A stretch of 64,000 nucleotides of DNA, taken from positions 16,182,001 to 16,246,000 of the forward strand of contig NC_091048.1 in NCBI RefSeq assembly GCF_963966145.1. The letters run 5' to 3'. Positions 35,506-45,250 of the stretch are shown in pieces. Source of the stretch: Tenebrio molitor. Taxonomy: Eukaryota > Arthropoda > Insecta > Coleoptera > Tenebrionidae. A program made the translations under genes and the position numbers. The notes under the pieces were generated by a model. That model did no database searches. It saw nothing but the letters and a program-made list of their open reading frames with translations, and had not been told where the DNA came from. Each line of letters starts with the position of its first letter. Position 1 is the first letter of the stretch.

Positions 35506-37364
35506 ATTATTTTTCCTAAAGAAGACTTTAAAGAAGAATCAATGGAATTAACGTAATTAGAAAATTTCCAAAAAGGAGTTGTTCTTAATAAAAAATTAAA
35601 TTTTGGTATGAAAAGACAGTTCTTGATTAAGGTATAAGCCACGTGTCTGCTAAGCAATTCAGCTTTATTTAAAAGATTTTCAACTGTAATAATAGTTTTT
35701 TCGACAGTGTTTTTGAAGCCTTGGTCAAAGATTGGGGAGCCTAAAAGAGATAAACTTCCTCGGTCACAAATTTTAATACCTGGTGCTAAATTTTGAAATT
35801 CCTTTATGACTTTTAAATCTGTGTTGTTGAAGTTTAATTCAAGACCAATTTTTCTGAATAAATTGATAACTTTCTTAAAGTCGGACAAAACTACTTCTGG
35901 GTAATCAGCTAGGGTTTCATCATCTAAATACCAAATATTCAGTTCAGAATTCAAAGATAAAATAATTGGTTGAATGGCAAGACTAAAAATTATGGGACCA
36001 CAAGGATCTCCTTGTTGAGCTCCAACAGAAGAAGAAATTAAATGATCACCAAAAAATAAAGTTGAAGGATTCCTATAGCATTGATAAAGATAAGGGTAAA
36101 GAAGTGGCGTATGACATTGGACTTCTTTTAGAATACAATCTCGTTCGACTGAGTTAAATGCGTTTTTGAAATCTAATTTAAGAACAACTTTGCTACGGTT
36201 TAGGTCGTTATTCACAAAGATACGTGTAGTATGAATTGCTGCTTCGCATCCTAGCTTAGTTGCCACTCCAAGTTGGTGTGGAGATAAATACGAATTTACA
36301 ATATTACGACTTTGAAAACAAGCAAGCTTTGAAGTCAATCTTCGTAAACAGTTTCCTATAGCGATCGGTCTAATTCCTCCATCTTTCTTATGAAGGGCGC
36401 ATAAAGACGCACCATATAATAAATGACAAATTTCTGAAGGAAGTTGGCCAGACAATAAAAAAATGCACAGTTTTGTTAAAGCTCTTAGTGCCCGCTGACC
36501 TGCTTCGCCCGCTGATAAAGATATAATATCTTTTAAATATTGTGGTCTCATGCCATCTAAGCCTGGTGAAGAACCGGCAGGAAAGGAATTGATAGCTTCT
36601 CGAACGTTTTGCTCATTAACTATTAAAGAAAAGTCTCCCGTTTTGAAAGCGTCTGGAAAAAAAAGTTGGCGAGATGGTGAAGGATGCTTTTTTTTTAATT
36701 CTTCAGCAACATCTTCATTGAATGAAGCTAATGAGTCATCCGAGGACAATAATTTAACAGCTCCTTTGATATCAAAATCGGCTACTTTTGCTTCCACTTT
36801 CTTAGCTAGTGATAAATGTGTTCGTCTCTTAGAAGATGTTCGTATTTGAGGTAATTCAAAATTAGAAAGATTTTCTTCTATATGCTTATTCAATGATTTA
36901 TCAGATTTCTCGGCTACATTGAAAGCTCTATAAGAGAATAGCAAAAGATCCTCAAATGAAGAGATTGATTTAGTCGAAAGACAATTATTAATAATTGAAC
37001 TTAATTTATCTGCAGCTAAATGTCTACAAGCTTTAGGCAATCTTCTAATAGTTGGTAGCTGCTGTTTTAAATTAATAAGCAATTTTGTGATAGAAACCGT
37101 TGAAGAGAAATTAGAAGAAGTTGGTAGGTTACTATTTGTATGATACTTATCTACGTGAATTTTCAATCTGGTATTATCCTTAAAAGATTTTCCAGGACAC
37201 AAATTACAATTTAATCTTTGTGGTCCACTAGAATGATTATCTTGAGATCCGAATTGCTTCTCATAATCCGTGGAATTAAATGGAGTGTTATTAATTTCTT
37301 CATTTTTCCTTCTTGTTTTATTAATTTCTGAAGAAAATGATTTTGACGAAAACGATTGGCTCAT
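35490..37364 (-). pseudogene. Element A reverse transcriptase with N-terminal zinc finger
   Basis: A 624-codon open stretch. C2H2 finger at residues 52-75 (CNLC...HVDKYH). RT core: SPGLDGM 265-271, RPIAIG 332-337 with the following LRRLTSKLA, motif A LDFKNAFNS 397-405, motif B QQGDP 450-454, catalytic YLDD 479-482, and a motif D-like GLELNFN about 507. All RT catalytic Asp residues are present. It reverse-transcribes the element's own RNA at a nicked target. The first Met shown is internal: the frame continues upstream through another zinc finger and a stop (37437). The 3' end is a frameshift within a run of AAT repeats near 35510, which points to replication slippage. Lineage: RLE group; exact clade not assigned. 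Confidence 0.9.
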
Positions 37365-37655
37365 TAGTCCATGAATCCTTGATCTATGAATTTTAAGGCC
37401 CTTTTCCTTTTTGAAATCTCTGTTGCAGTCTTCACATCAAAAAACTAATTTTTCTCCAGAAATTTTATGACACTTTTTGACGTTTCCGAATTTATGTTCA
37501 AGATTAGCGTTCGAAGGACCTGGATCAGTTAAATCTTGATCACTTATTTTCCAATCTGTTGTTCGTAGACGAAATCTTGTGTCTTGAGGATATTTAAACT
37601 CAAGATAACTATTACTTTCTTCAAGAGAATTATCAAATGATGTTGACAGACGCAT
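37365..37655 (-). pseudogene. Element A N-terminus with a second zinc finger and an in-frame stop
   Basis: An ATG at 37655 opens a 72-codon stretch ending GEKLVF and TGA at 37437-37439. The same frame continues without a gap as CEDCNRDFKKEKGLKIHRSR IH, a C2H2 finger, into the RT piece. The TGA therefore sits one codon before the first Cys of the finger, and the original protein probably began at 37655 or upstream. N-terminal zinc fingers in RLE elements recognise the insertion site. A single substitution explains the stop. Confidence 0.75.
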
Positions 37656-37829
37656 GGCACTCTACATAATTGACAATTGCTTCGAAAGGTTATGTTTGTA
37701 ATCAATGTAATAAGTGAAAGAAATTAAAAATTGTCAAATTGACAGAAGCATAAAATAACCTCAAAGTGACCATCAATAAATAAACGTGTCTTTTTTTTGT
37801 TTTTTTTTCTGTTTCTGTCGTTTCAATAA

Positions 37830-37842
37830 AGAGAAAGCGAGG
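37830..37842. repeat. SINE target-site duplication, left
   Basis: AGAGAAAGCGAGG, identical to 38266-38278. Confidence 0.9.
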
Positions 37843-38265
37843 TAGCTCGGTGGCCGCATGGCTGTCGGAGACAGTGCTCCGAGGTCGCGGTCCCGGCGCT
37901 AGTGGGTTCGAATCCCACCGAAGGGGGAGGATTTTTTCGAAGGAAGGGAACTCCGCCGGGCCATGGATGTGTGTGTATGTCTAGTAGGGGCTGACGGTAG
38001 GGTGGTGGAAGGAAGACACTCTCCCGACACCACCGCGAGGTCAGCAGGGTTCAAATCCCAGGCTGGATGGGCCTCCCATGGATGTTTGTGCTGTATTTCA
38101 TGTTGTGTTGTCCAGAAAGAAAAAAAGGAGAAGAGAGGGTGGGTGTGGGTGGCCGGGGAAAGTACCCCGGAGCCCCGCTGCACAAAGGAAAAAAGAGGAA
38201 AAAGCCGACCGCAAGGTACCTGATAGACCAGTACGGTGAAAAGGGAAAGGCTAAAAAAAAAAAAG
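37843..38265 (+). mobile_element. tRNA-derived SINE (two B boxes), with target duplications
   Basis: It starts with an A-box-like TAGCTCGGTGG (37843-37853) and has a near-consensus B box GGTTCGAATCC (37905-37915), flanked by a tRNA-like stem (GTGGG...CCCAC). A second tRNA-like half has B box GGTTCAAATCC at 38048-38058. The tail is GGCTAAAAAAAAAAAAG. The 13 bp AGAGAAAGCGAGG is present on both sides (37830-37842 and 38266-38278), so the insertion boundaries are exact. Transcription would be by RNA polymerase III from the internal boxes, on the plus strand, opposite to element A. Confidence 0.9.
37905..37915 (+). promoter_or_regulatory. RNA polymerase III B box of the SINE
   Basis: GGTTCGAATCC matches the GGTTCGANTCC consensus exactly. 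The A-box-like element begins 62 bp upstream. Confidence 0.8.
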
Positions 38266-38278
38266 AGAGAAAGCGAGG
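38266..38278. repeat. SINE target-site duplication, right
   Basis: AGAGAAAGCGAGG, identical to 37830-37842. It follows directly on the A-rich tail. Confidence 0.9.
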
Positions 38279-38285
38279 AAGGAAA

Positions 38286-38321
38286 TCGTAACATCACCTC
38301 AAAAGGGTAAAAATTGGACTA
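38286..38321 (-). repeat. Right terminal inverted repeat of element A
   Basis: On the minus strand TAGTCCAATTTTTACCCTTT then TGAGGTGATGTTACGA. It is followed by TA at 38322-38323 and lies only 8 bp beyond the SINE's right duplication. Confidence 0.8.
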
Positions 38322-38781
38322 TACTATGCTATACATATTATTGTATCATGCTATACATACTATACAAAAGAATTTAAATCGAATAAACGACTAAAAATTC
38401 GACGTATCTAGCGTTGGTTTAATTTATCCGTTATAAATTATTTGGAGTAAATTCTTATAGCGTGATGAATGCTTATTTGCCCGTCAATGATTTATTAAAT
38501 ACCAAACTGGCATCAAAAGAAAATTTTCTACGAAATTCGTTAAGGCAAACTCTAACTGTCGCTAAATTCTCAAGCATTTTGAAGTTCAAACGATAGACGA
38601 TCAAAGTTATTTCAGTAAAACTAAATAACGAATGGTGATACATGAAATTTATTACGCGGAAGACTTTTTCACAATATGTACTTAAACAAGACCACAACCA
38701 ATCCAAGAAGAAAATAGTTCCGAACATTGCGACCTCTCAGAAAAATGTTTCTTAGTAATTTTTCAGAAACATGTTTAACTA

Positions 38782-38990
38782 TACCGGGTATCAACCACCA
38801 AACCTGGCCATAGGCACATTACACATATTAAAATAATATATGAGTTGCTATGAAATATATTATTGCGTAATGTATTATGCTCAATTATTGGGCAAATTTG
38901 ACGAAACAATAATATGTTTCATAGCAACTCATATATTATTTTAATATGTGTAATGTGCCTATGGCCAGGTTTGGTGGTTGATACCCGGTA
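38782..38990. mobile_element. 209 bp near-perfect palindromic MITE
   Basis: TACCGGGTATCAACCACCAA opens the left arm. The right arm ends in its inverse (GGTTGATACCCGGTA), and about 85 bp pair with almost no mismatch, leaving a loop of roughly 35 bp. TA flanks both sides (38780-38781 and 38991-38992). The arm identity suggests a young insertion. No coding. Confidence 0.93.
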
Positions 38991-39086
38991 TACCATCTCT
39001 TGGTGGGTAAGACTATATTTGACAAGGATCTTTTGTCAAAATAAACTTTTTAATATAGTAAAATATAAACTAAAATGTCGGATTTA

Positions 39087-39223
39087 GGGCCGGTTGCACC
39101 AACGCCAGTTAAAGTTAACTGTGGGTTAAAATGCTTCGTTACTTTAGTTACCTATTGTTATAACAATGTTTTCGTATATTTTAATCTGTAGTTAAATTTA
39201 ACTCACGTTGGTGCAACCGACCC
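39087..39223. mobile_element. 137 bp MITE with GGGCCGGTTGCACCAACG termini
   Basis: GGGCCGGTTGCACCAACG at the left; the right end is the inverse of GGGTCGGTTGCACCAACG, with a further GTTAA...TTTAAC subterminal pair. It is flanked by TTTA and TAAA. The termini differ from the TACAG group, so it belongs to another superfamily that I cannot name with confidence. Confidence 0.85.
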
Positions 39224-39799
39224 TAAAAAGTTTAAAACAAAAGGAACGCAAGTGATGAACAACAAGTACACTTGCTTTCAAAACTTTCGCGTACACATTC
39301 AAAATCAAGTAACAACGATTTTGCAAAATTTAAGCAGTGTGAACGGGTAATTTTGAGATTAGGTTAAAGGTGACATTGACAGCAATTAAAAAAAATATGA
39401 TCGGTCTTCTTCTCACGGTTCCTTCTTGTTTTCCACCTCTTCTTTACATATTACCTGTAGAACAGTGCTTTTATTTAGCCCATTATGAGTAGTAAGTGTA
39501 GTAACCCTTCTTATGGACCACTCTTCTTCTAATTTGGAAAGCATCAAAACTTAGTCTTGCTCTGTCAGTCGAGTCATTTTGACTTTTTAAAAGTTTAAAT
39601 GTCAAGAGTTGTTTAATTACAGCCCTGATTTAAAACAGCGAAAAATAGGTGTACGCGAAAGTTTTGAAAGCAAGTGTACATGACACAAATAATAGATCAT
39701 ACATTTGCAACCATTAAAAAATAAATGTAGAAAGATCAATAAACCACCAAAACTTTTTTTTTATGAATTGTTAAAAGCAAATCATTTCTGCTGGAATTA

Positions 39800-39935
39800 T
39801 ACAGGGTTATTCACACAAGAGTACGAGCCTAACATGCAACCCAAATTACATTTCACAGGCATAGCATATGTAATTAAAAATGAAAAGTAATTTGGGTTGC
39901 ATGTTGGCTCGTATTCTTGTGTCAATAACCCAGTT
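39800..39935. mobile_element. 136 bp palindromic MITE, TACAGGGTTATTCACAC
   Basis: TACAGGGTTATTCACACAAG then AGTACGAGCCTAACATGCAACCCAAATTAC at the left, with the complement at the right; the last right bases are decayed (CAGTT). TA precedes the left tip. The terminal 15 bp match the elements at 3688 and 16668. Confidence 0.88.
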
Positions 39936-40087
39936 TTTTCGAAATCGAGTAAAAATAGAAAATGCAAAAAATTCCTGTTCCTATTTTGTGCAATTTGCTG
40001 AAGAATTTTCTTAACTGCTATAAAAAAAGATAAAGAAAATCATCTTCATCAATCAATCAATCAATTAGAACGTTCCACATCGCACAA

Positions 40088-40438
40088 GGAGGGGTCGTCA
40101 GATGTGGGACGGCTTTTTGAGCAAAAAAAATCAGGGTGGTTGCCCCGACTGTACATATCACCACCATGAAAGAAAACGCTCGACGCTCCGGCATCGAATC
40201 TTTTTGCTGGAGTTTTTTTTTTTTTAATACTGAAAGAAAGAAAACATTACTATAAACTTGTTAATTGTTGTTTGTTTTTTAATAAAATTTTGTCTTTAGC
40301 CGACTGGTCCACCATTTTTTTTCTCGTAAATTTACGAGCGTTCGGGCGTTTCCTTTCAGGGTGGTGATATGGGCAGTCAGGGCAACCACCCTGATTTTTT
40401 TTGTTCAAAAACCAGTCCAACCTCGGCCGACCTCTCTT
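40088..40438. mobile_element. ~350 bp foldback element
   Basis: Strong pairing of the left AAAAAAAATCAGGGTGGTTG...CATATCACCACC...GAAA with the right TTTC..GGGTGGTGATATG..CAACCACCCTGATTTTTTTT. It continues more weakly outward (GAGGGGTCGTCAG and its partner). The interior contains poly-T at about 40207. No coding. Confidence 0.8.
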
Positions 40439-42331
40439 AGTTAGTTAGGTGCAAATATGGTATTTCGATCGTCGTGATATGAACGTGAACGAATAAAAGT
40501 TCAAGAGGTTAGGGTGGATGTGTACATAAATTGAATCTGATTGTATAGATGCTGGTTGAAGAGTTAGTTACATATATCAAAAATGCAGTCCTTAAAATAT
40601 TGAAAAAGCAGTTAGATTTTCATAACTCGTAAATAGTAGAATTTCGTTGATACCTAGCTAAAAATATTGTACAAAACGTGTTATTTTGATAATAGTAACA
40701 AAAATATATGGTGACAGTTGGTCTGTAAATCTGAATTACGTGCATGCATGCATGCAGATTTTTTTTGGTGCGATAATTAAAAAATATAAAATTACAATTT
40801 CCCCGCTTGGTGTTTACCTCAGATATTTTCAAGGAACGTCTGTCTCAAAATGCAGTAATTTGTCTCCCACCGACCTCCGTGTCAAACTTTTTAATTAGCG
40901 TTATTATTTATTAGAGCGAGTTGTAAAATACGAATTTCATTAATCCTATTTGGAAGTTTTAATTAATTAACCTTAGGGCTGTCACGCGGTGCCAACTTCG
41001 GCAGACGCGAGCATATTTGTTGAAATTTTTCTCTCGTTGCAATTTTAGAGAATTAATTAATAAAATATGTTCGAAATTTACTAGAGTATTTAATTAAAAC
41101 AACTGGAATTTTGGGTAGTATGAAAGGGAGCGCCGATTAAACACATGCAGATGAAAAAAATACCGTCAGAGGGGTATTATTTAACCCTGCTCGTACACAA
41201 CTCGTTTGAGCATCTGGCTTGTTTTATTGATTTATACAGTGCGTTTGTTTTATAAATGAACACAATAAACAGTATAGGCGATGAAGTCGATGTTGTTTTA
41301 TCGGCTCGACTGGATCGCTTATCACAATCGTAATTCAGGAACGATGACGTTCATTGTTCTGCTGGAACGAATCCATAATTTTTTTCACAATGCCGTACAA
41401 CGATTTTTATTCAGGAATCGGACAAAACATGTTCTAAAATATTTGGGACATCATCAGTAAACGAAATCATTGCTTGTCATTGTGTGCGTTCGTTGGGAAA
41501 TCGGAAAATTCAAAAATCAACTCTTCATCACAGTCAAGCTATTGTCTTCGACATATTCGCTGAAAAGTCAATATTATTTGGAATACGTTTCCGATACATT
41601 TGGAAATTTGTTTTATGTATTTTAGTCTAGATGTAATGGTAATATGAGGATCTGAATTCTATGTGTGCAAACATCGAAAGGGTGGGGCATCTATTTTAAC
41701 GTTTATTAACGCAATTTAGTTGTAAAAACGAAAAAATTACCAACATTCTGAATTTCCCAAGCCGCATTCATCGTACTAGCCAAACGAGATGAGTCTATTT
41801 TATTTATGTAAATGTACTCGTATTTACCTACATTATTCGCATTAAGGAAATGTTATTATTGTTGTTTTATTTTCATAAAATACAAAACCTGGTTTTGCCG
41901 AGTTTCTGATAATAACATTATCATATTCTGTAGGAAAAATGAGAAATGAAAAATTACATTTCATACCGTCGTAACATTTAAAATGTAAACTATTGTTGTT
42001 TACCGTCTGCTTCGAAAACCTTATTTTATTCTTTTCTTAGAATAGAAAGTATTTATTTGTGTTTTCCGGTATTTGGTATGTTCGCGATCAAAATAACTTC
42101 AATACAGTGAATCAGTGTGTTTAAAACTAGAAATATCGCTGCAACGATGAGTCAGATAGTTTTTTTTTTCGATTTGATTTTAATAAAATAACGCTGAATG
42201 TTTAAAAAATTAACTGTTTGTGATTTCTCTTTCTTTCTTGTGCAACTATTTAATTTAAATTTCGAAGATCATACAACTTAACGTGACGCATATTCAGTTA
42301 GATGAAGTTACATTGTAACTGTTATGGGGAA
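40439..42331. other. Unique AT-rich sequence
   Basis: A short (TGCA)n tract lies at 40741-40756. No gene or element otherwise recognised. Confidence 0.4.
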
Positions 42332-42469
42332 ATAGTATATTATTATACGAGTTTTATAAGACACTTCATTGTGACACGAGTTGGTTGGGGTACGACGAAC
42401 ACAGCGAGGAGTGCTCAAACAGAACGAGTGTCACAGTGCGTCTTATAAAACGAGTGTAATATACTATCG
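42332..42469. repeat. Hairpin repeat with GC-rich loop
   Basis: ATAGTATATTATTATACGAG TTTTATAAGACACTTCATTGTGACACGAG pairs with CGAGTGTCACAGTGCGTCTT ATAAAACGAGTGTAATATACTAT. The loop contains TACGACGAACACAGCGAGGAGTGCTC. Same architectural class as 10305, 28501 and 51259. Confidence 0.75.
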
Positions 42470-43139
42470 AATTATGAAATAATCTAGAGACTTTTGTGTG
42501 GTATGAGTTATTAGGAGCTCGCTAGAGATGTCGGACGCCTACCAGCGTGCTATTACAGCAGTACCAACATAATATGTATTTAAAAAAAAAACAGTGTCAC
42601 AAAGTTTCTTTGTGACACTACTTTTAGTTTCACAAAAACTCACTTATGATATCAAAGTAGAAAAGATAATTCTTGTACTGCAAAATAAACTTTGTTTTTA
42701 CAGCGACTGTGCGACGGTGAATTTTTCCCACATACTATGCGGCAAAGTAAATAATCGTTGTTTTTAACCTTTAGAAACGTAGAAGAAATACACAATTTTA
42801 AATTAATGAAGCTGAGTTTCAGGAGAACAATATGTATACATTTTGAATTCATTTAGTTTTAGAAAATAAAATTAAAAAAAAATGAAAATAGCAGCGCCAT
42901 CTGTCGGTTCTACCTTACATTTGTCAATTCTTGGGTGCGTTCCATTAAAATTAGGAAAGTAGTAAGTAATTGTTTTTAACATTTTAAATTAAAAAAAGTC
43001 GGCCAAAAAGCATTATACATACCTTGTGTGTGAAACATTTTGCAACGCTTAGTTTATGAAACACTTCGCGCTGCAAAATATAACTTCCCACACTCGATTG
43101 TAAATAGCTATTCTAGTTCTCCAAAACAGGTATATCAAT
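42470..43139. other. AT-rich sequence
   Basis: Nothing recognised. A short GCGCCATCTGTCGG tract lies at about 42893. Confidence 0.4.
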
Positions 43140-43360
43140 AAATATGAGCGTTTTAAAGCCCCACGAGTACCAAAAAAGCCCAATTTACAGAAGAACGAGT
43201 TGAATACAACGTTTTTTTGTTCGACGAGCCCCTTAAAGGCTCCAAATCGCTTAAAATCTCTAAAATTAGCTTGATGTTTCGTTTTGGCAAGTTGTGGCAT
43301 TTATCAAAATCCGCTCACACAGGAGAAATTTCTCCAATTCTGACAGTGTCGAACAAAAAA
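43140..43360 (-). repeat. Dispersed repeat family R1, copy 2
   Basis: Matches 20165-20376 and 55285-55490 across about 190 bp. It begins further out than copy 1, at GAGCGTTTTAAAGCCCCACG, which corresponds to one arm of the hairpin at 55213-55318, and ends TTCTGACAGTGTCGAACAAA. Confidence 0.8.
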
Positions 43361-44362
43361 GATTTTTATTATTTCTGTATTAACAAGACCTAAAAAATCT
43401 TTTTGACAAGTAGTAATGCTTACTTATAATAAGTAAATTCTTATCCCACTGCGTGCGGTAATGAAACTCATTTATCCGGCGAAAATCAATAAGATTTACC
43501 TTTTTTTTTAAATATTGGGGTGGTCTTAGATAAAATATTGTACATAACACGTGGGCTGAAGCATATTACGGGAAACTCATGTGATTACATGTAATATTGC
43601 TTTTATCCGACTAATTATATAAATAACTATTTTGTGTTAGAGTGATTGATTCCTTTTGTTCGATGCTGCTGCAAGTTAATATCAGACCGGAAGTACCTAT
43701 ACATATAAGCGTTTCTCTGATAAATTATTATTCACTTTTGTTTACCCAAACCGTTATTACGATTCTCGATTTCGAAAACATCCGAATAAATATTGAAAGT
43801 AGATACATCAACAGAAGATAATATTTCCCAAAAATTATCAGTTTGACTCAATCGTCACGTAACAACACTCTATAAACATCCGAGATCCACGAATATTTCT
43901 GTAAAATAAAGAAGATTGCGTGCAAATGTACTATAAATACGAATATGTCCCCAGCGAGTGTAGATTTGCGTCAGAACAATATTCCAAACACTAAACCGTG
44001 GATTTTTCAGGGTATACATATTCATCATTTTTATTTACTATGTATCGCATAAGTAACAGTGTTGTTAAGTGTACACCTTTAATGGAATCAGATTTGTACA
44101 CATGAATAATTCGGGTACAATGATGATCTGATTTACATTTCATATCGAATTCAAAGCAATGCAATGAGGACACAACCTTAGTGAATAACATAAACCCTGA
44201 TTCGACCATAAATTTGCTCCGCAGTAGACTTCAGGGGATGTGCATATCACATTACGACGTGTTAATTAAGGCTGGGTATAACCCGATGCATTGACGGCGA
44301 CGGCGACGTGATCGAAAACGGTACGTAGGTATGTTATGGATGCCGGGCAACGTTCGTTGTCA
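43361..44362. other. AT-rich sequence
   Basis: Nothing recognised; the frame at 43991-44209 lacks a domain. Confidence 0.4.
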
Positions 44363-44772
44363 TCAGACACAATGTGTATGAATGTAGAAACGACGTTAAC
44401 AACAATGCGAACTTTGTTAAATGTTACAATGCAAAAGTTAGAATGTTAATCTTCAGAACATTGGTGAAACGTTCAACCGTTCACAATAATGGTGATGGTG
44501 ATGTTAATGTTAGAAACGATGTTAGGAGATCCAGAAATTTTCTGGTTCCTTAACATCTACCAATCACATCGAGAATTTCACGCACGCGCAGGCGCAGTGA
44601 CAGTTCACACCACGTTGACAGTTATAAGGCTCCGCCTACGGATTGGCGCGAGTTTTAAGAGTAGCATTCCGTTAACATTATTTGGACACTGAACTACTAA
44701 CAGCTAACATCACCATTGCCATCTCCACTAACATTATAACATTACCACTAACATTAACACTATTGTGACAGA
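44363..44772. mobile_element. MITE family M1, copy 2
   Basis: About 300 bp match 27859-28201 closely, including the TTAATCTTCAGAACATT tract, the core TCACGCACGCGCAGGCGCAG and the right end ATTAACACTATTGTGACAGA. It carries about 40 bp (GCTCCGCCTACGGATTGGCG) not present in copy 1. The left end is decayed. Confidence 0.83.
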
Positions 44773-45250
44773 CCCATAACGCTACGCGTCGTGCTTTTAA
44801 ACTCGTCGCGCGTGCTTTAAGGGCTTCCTTATAAACTTGTATCATAATACGAGTATACTATGTATTTCGTTTTTCAGTGTAATTGTTACTGTTATTGACG
44901 CAGATCTGTAACACGTGTTAATCAAATAAGTTATTATTGAAATAAAGTTATGCTACAGTGAATGTTAGGTATACATAGTCCATTTTTTAATTATAGTCCG
45001 ATGGATCAATTAATAAGCAGAGCAACTGTTATACTGCTATTTCTTTTCAACATAATGTAAAACAAGCTATTGGATTTTCGTACGTATTTTATTAAGTCCG
45101 TCCCACTATGCATCTCGCTTTGTCATGTGCGATTAGAGCAAGACGCGAATTGTACGTTTATTCCATTAGCGACGTCAAATTTTTAGGTTAGGTCGTAACT
45201 ACATTTGTGATAATTTTGTTTAATTTTGCTTGAAATTTTCCCCGAATGAT

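Larger units (their letters stand above)
34298..38321 (-). mobile_element. Element A: RLE-type non-LTR retrotransposon enclosed by terminal inverted repeats
   Basis: The left boundary TAGTCCAATTTTTACCCTTT and the right boundary, its inverse, match perfectly for 22 bp. They then continue with lower similarity for about 15 bp (GATGACGTCATTAT versus GGTGATGTTACGAT). TA flanks both sides. Inside, on the minus strand, is a nearly complete but broken retrotransposon coding region (34469-37655) with zinc fingers, RT and nuclease. A SINE lies at 37843-38265. Either a retrotransposon landed inside a TA-targeting DNA element, or the RT gene travels between these repeats; one copy cannot decide. Confidence 0.75.

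Noticed and set aside
36550..36849. A plus-strand gene opposite the element A RT
   Set aside because: It is the antisense shadow of a conserved RT coding region.
37843..37920. A tRNA gene (A-box-like and exact B box)
   Set aside because: It continues into a 423 bp unit with poly-A tail and 13 bp target duplications, so it is a SINE, not a tRNA gene.
37899..38297. A 132-codon minus-strand protein
   Set aside because: It lies almost entirely within the SINE and reads its poly-purine tail as poly-Phe/Ser. It is a by-product of the repeat.
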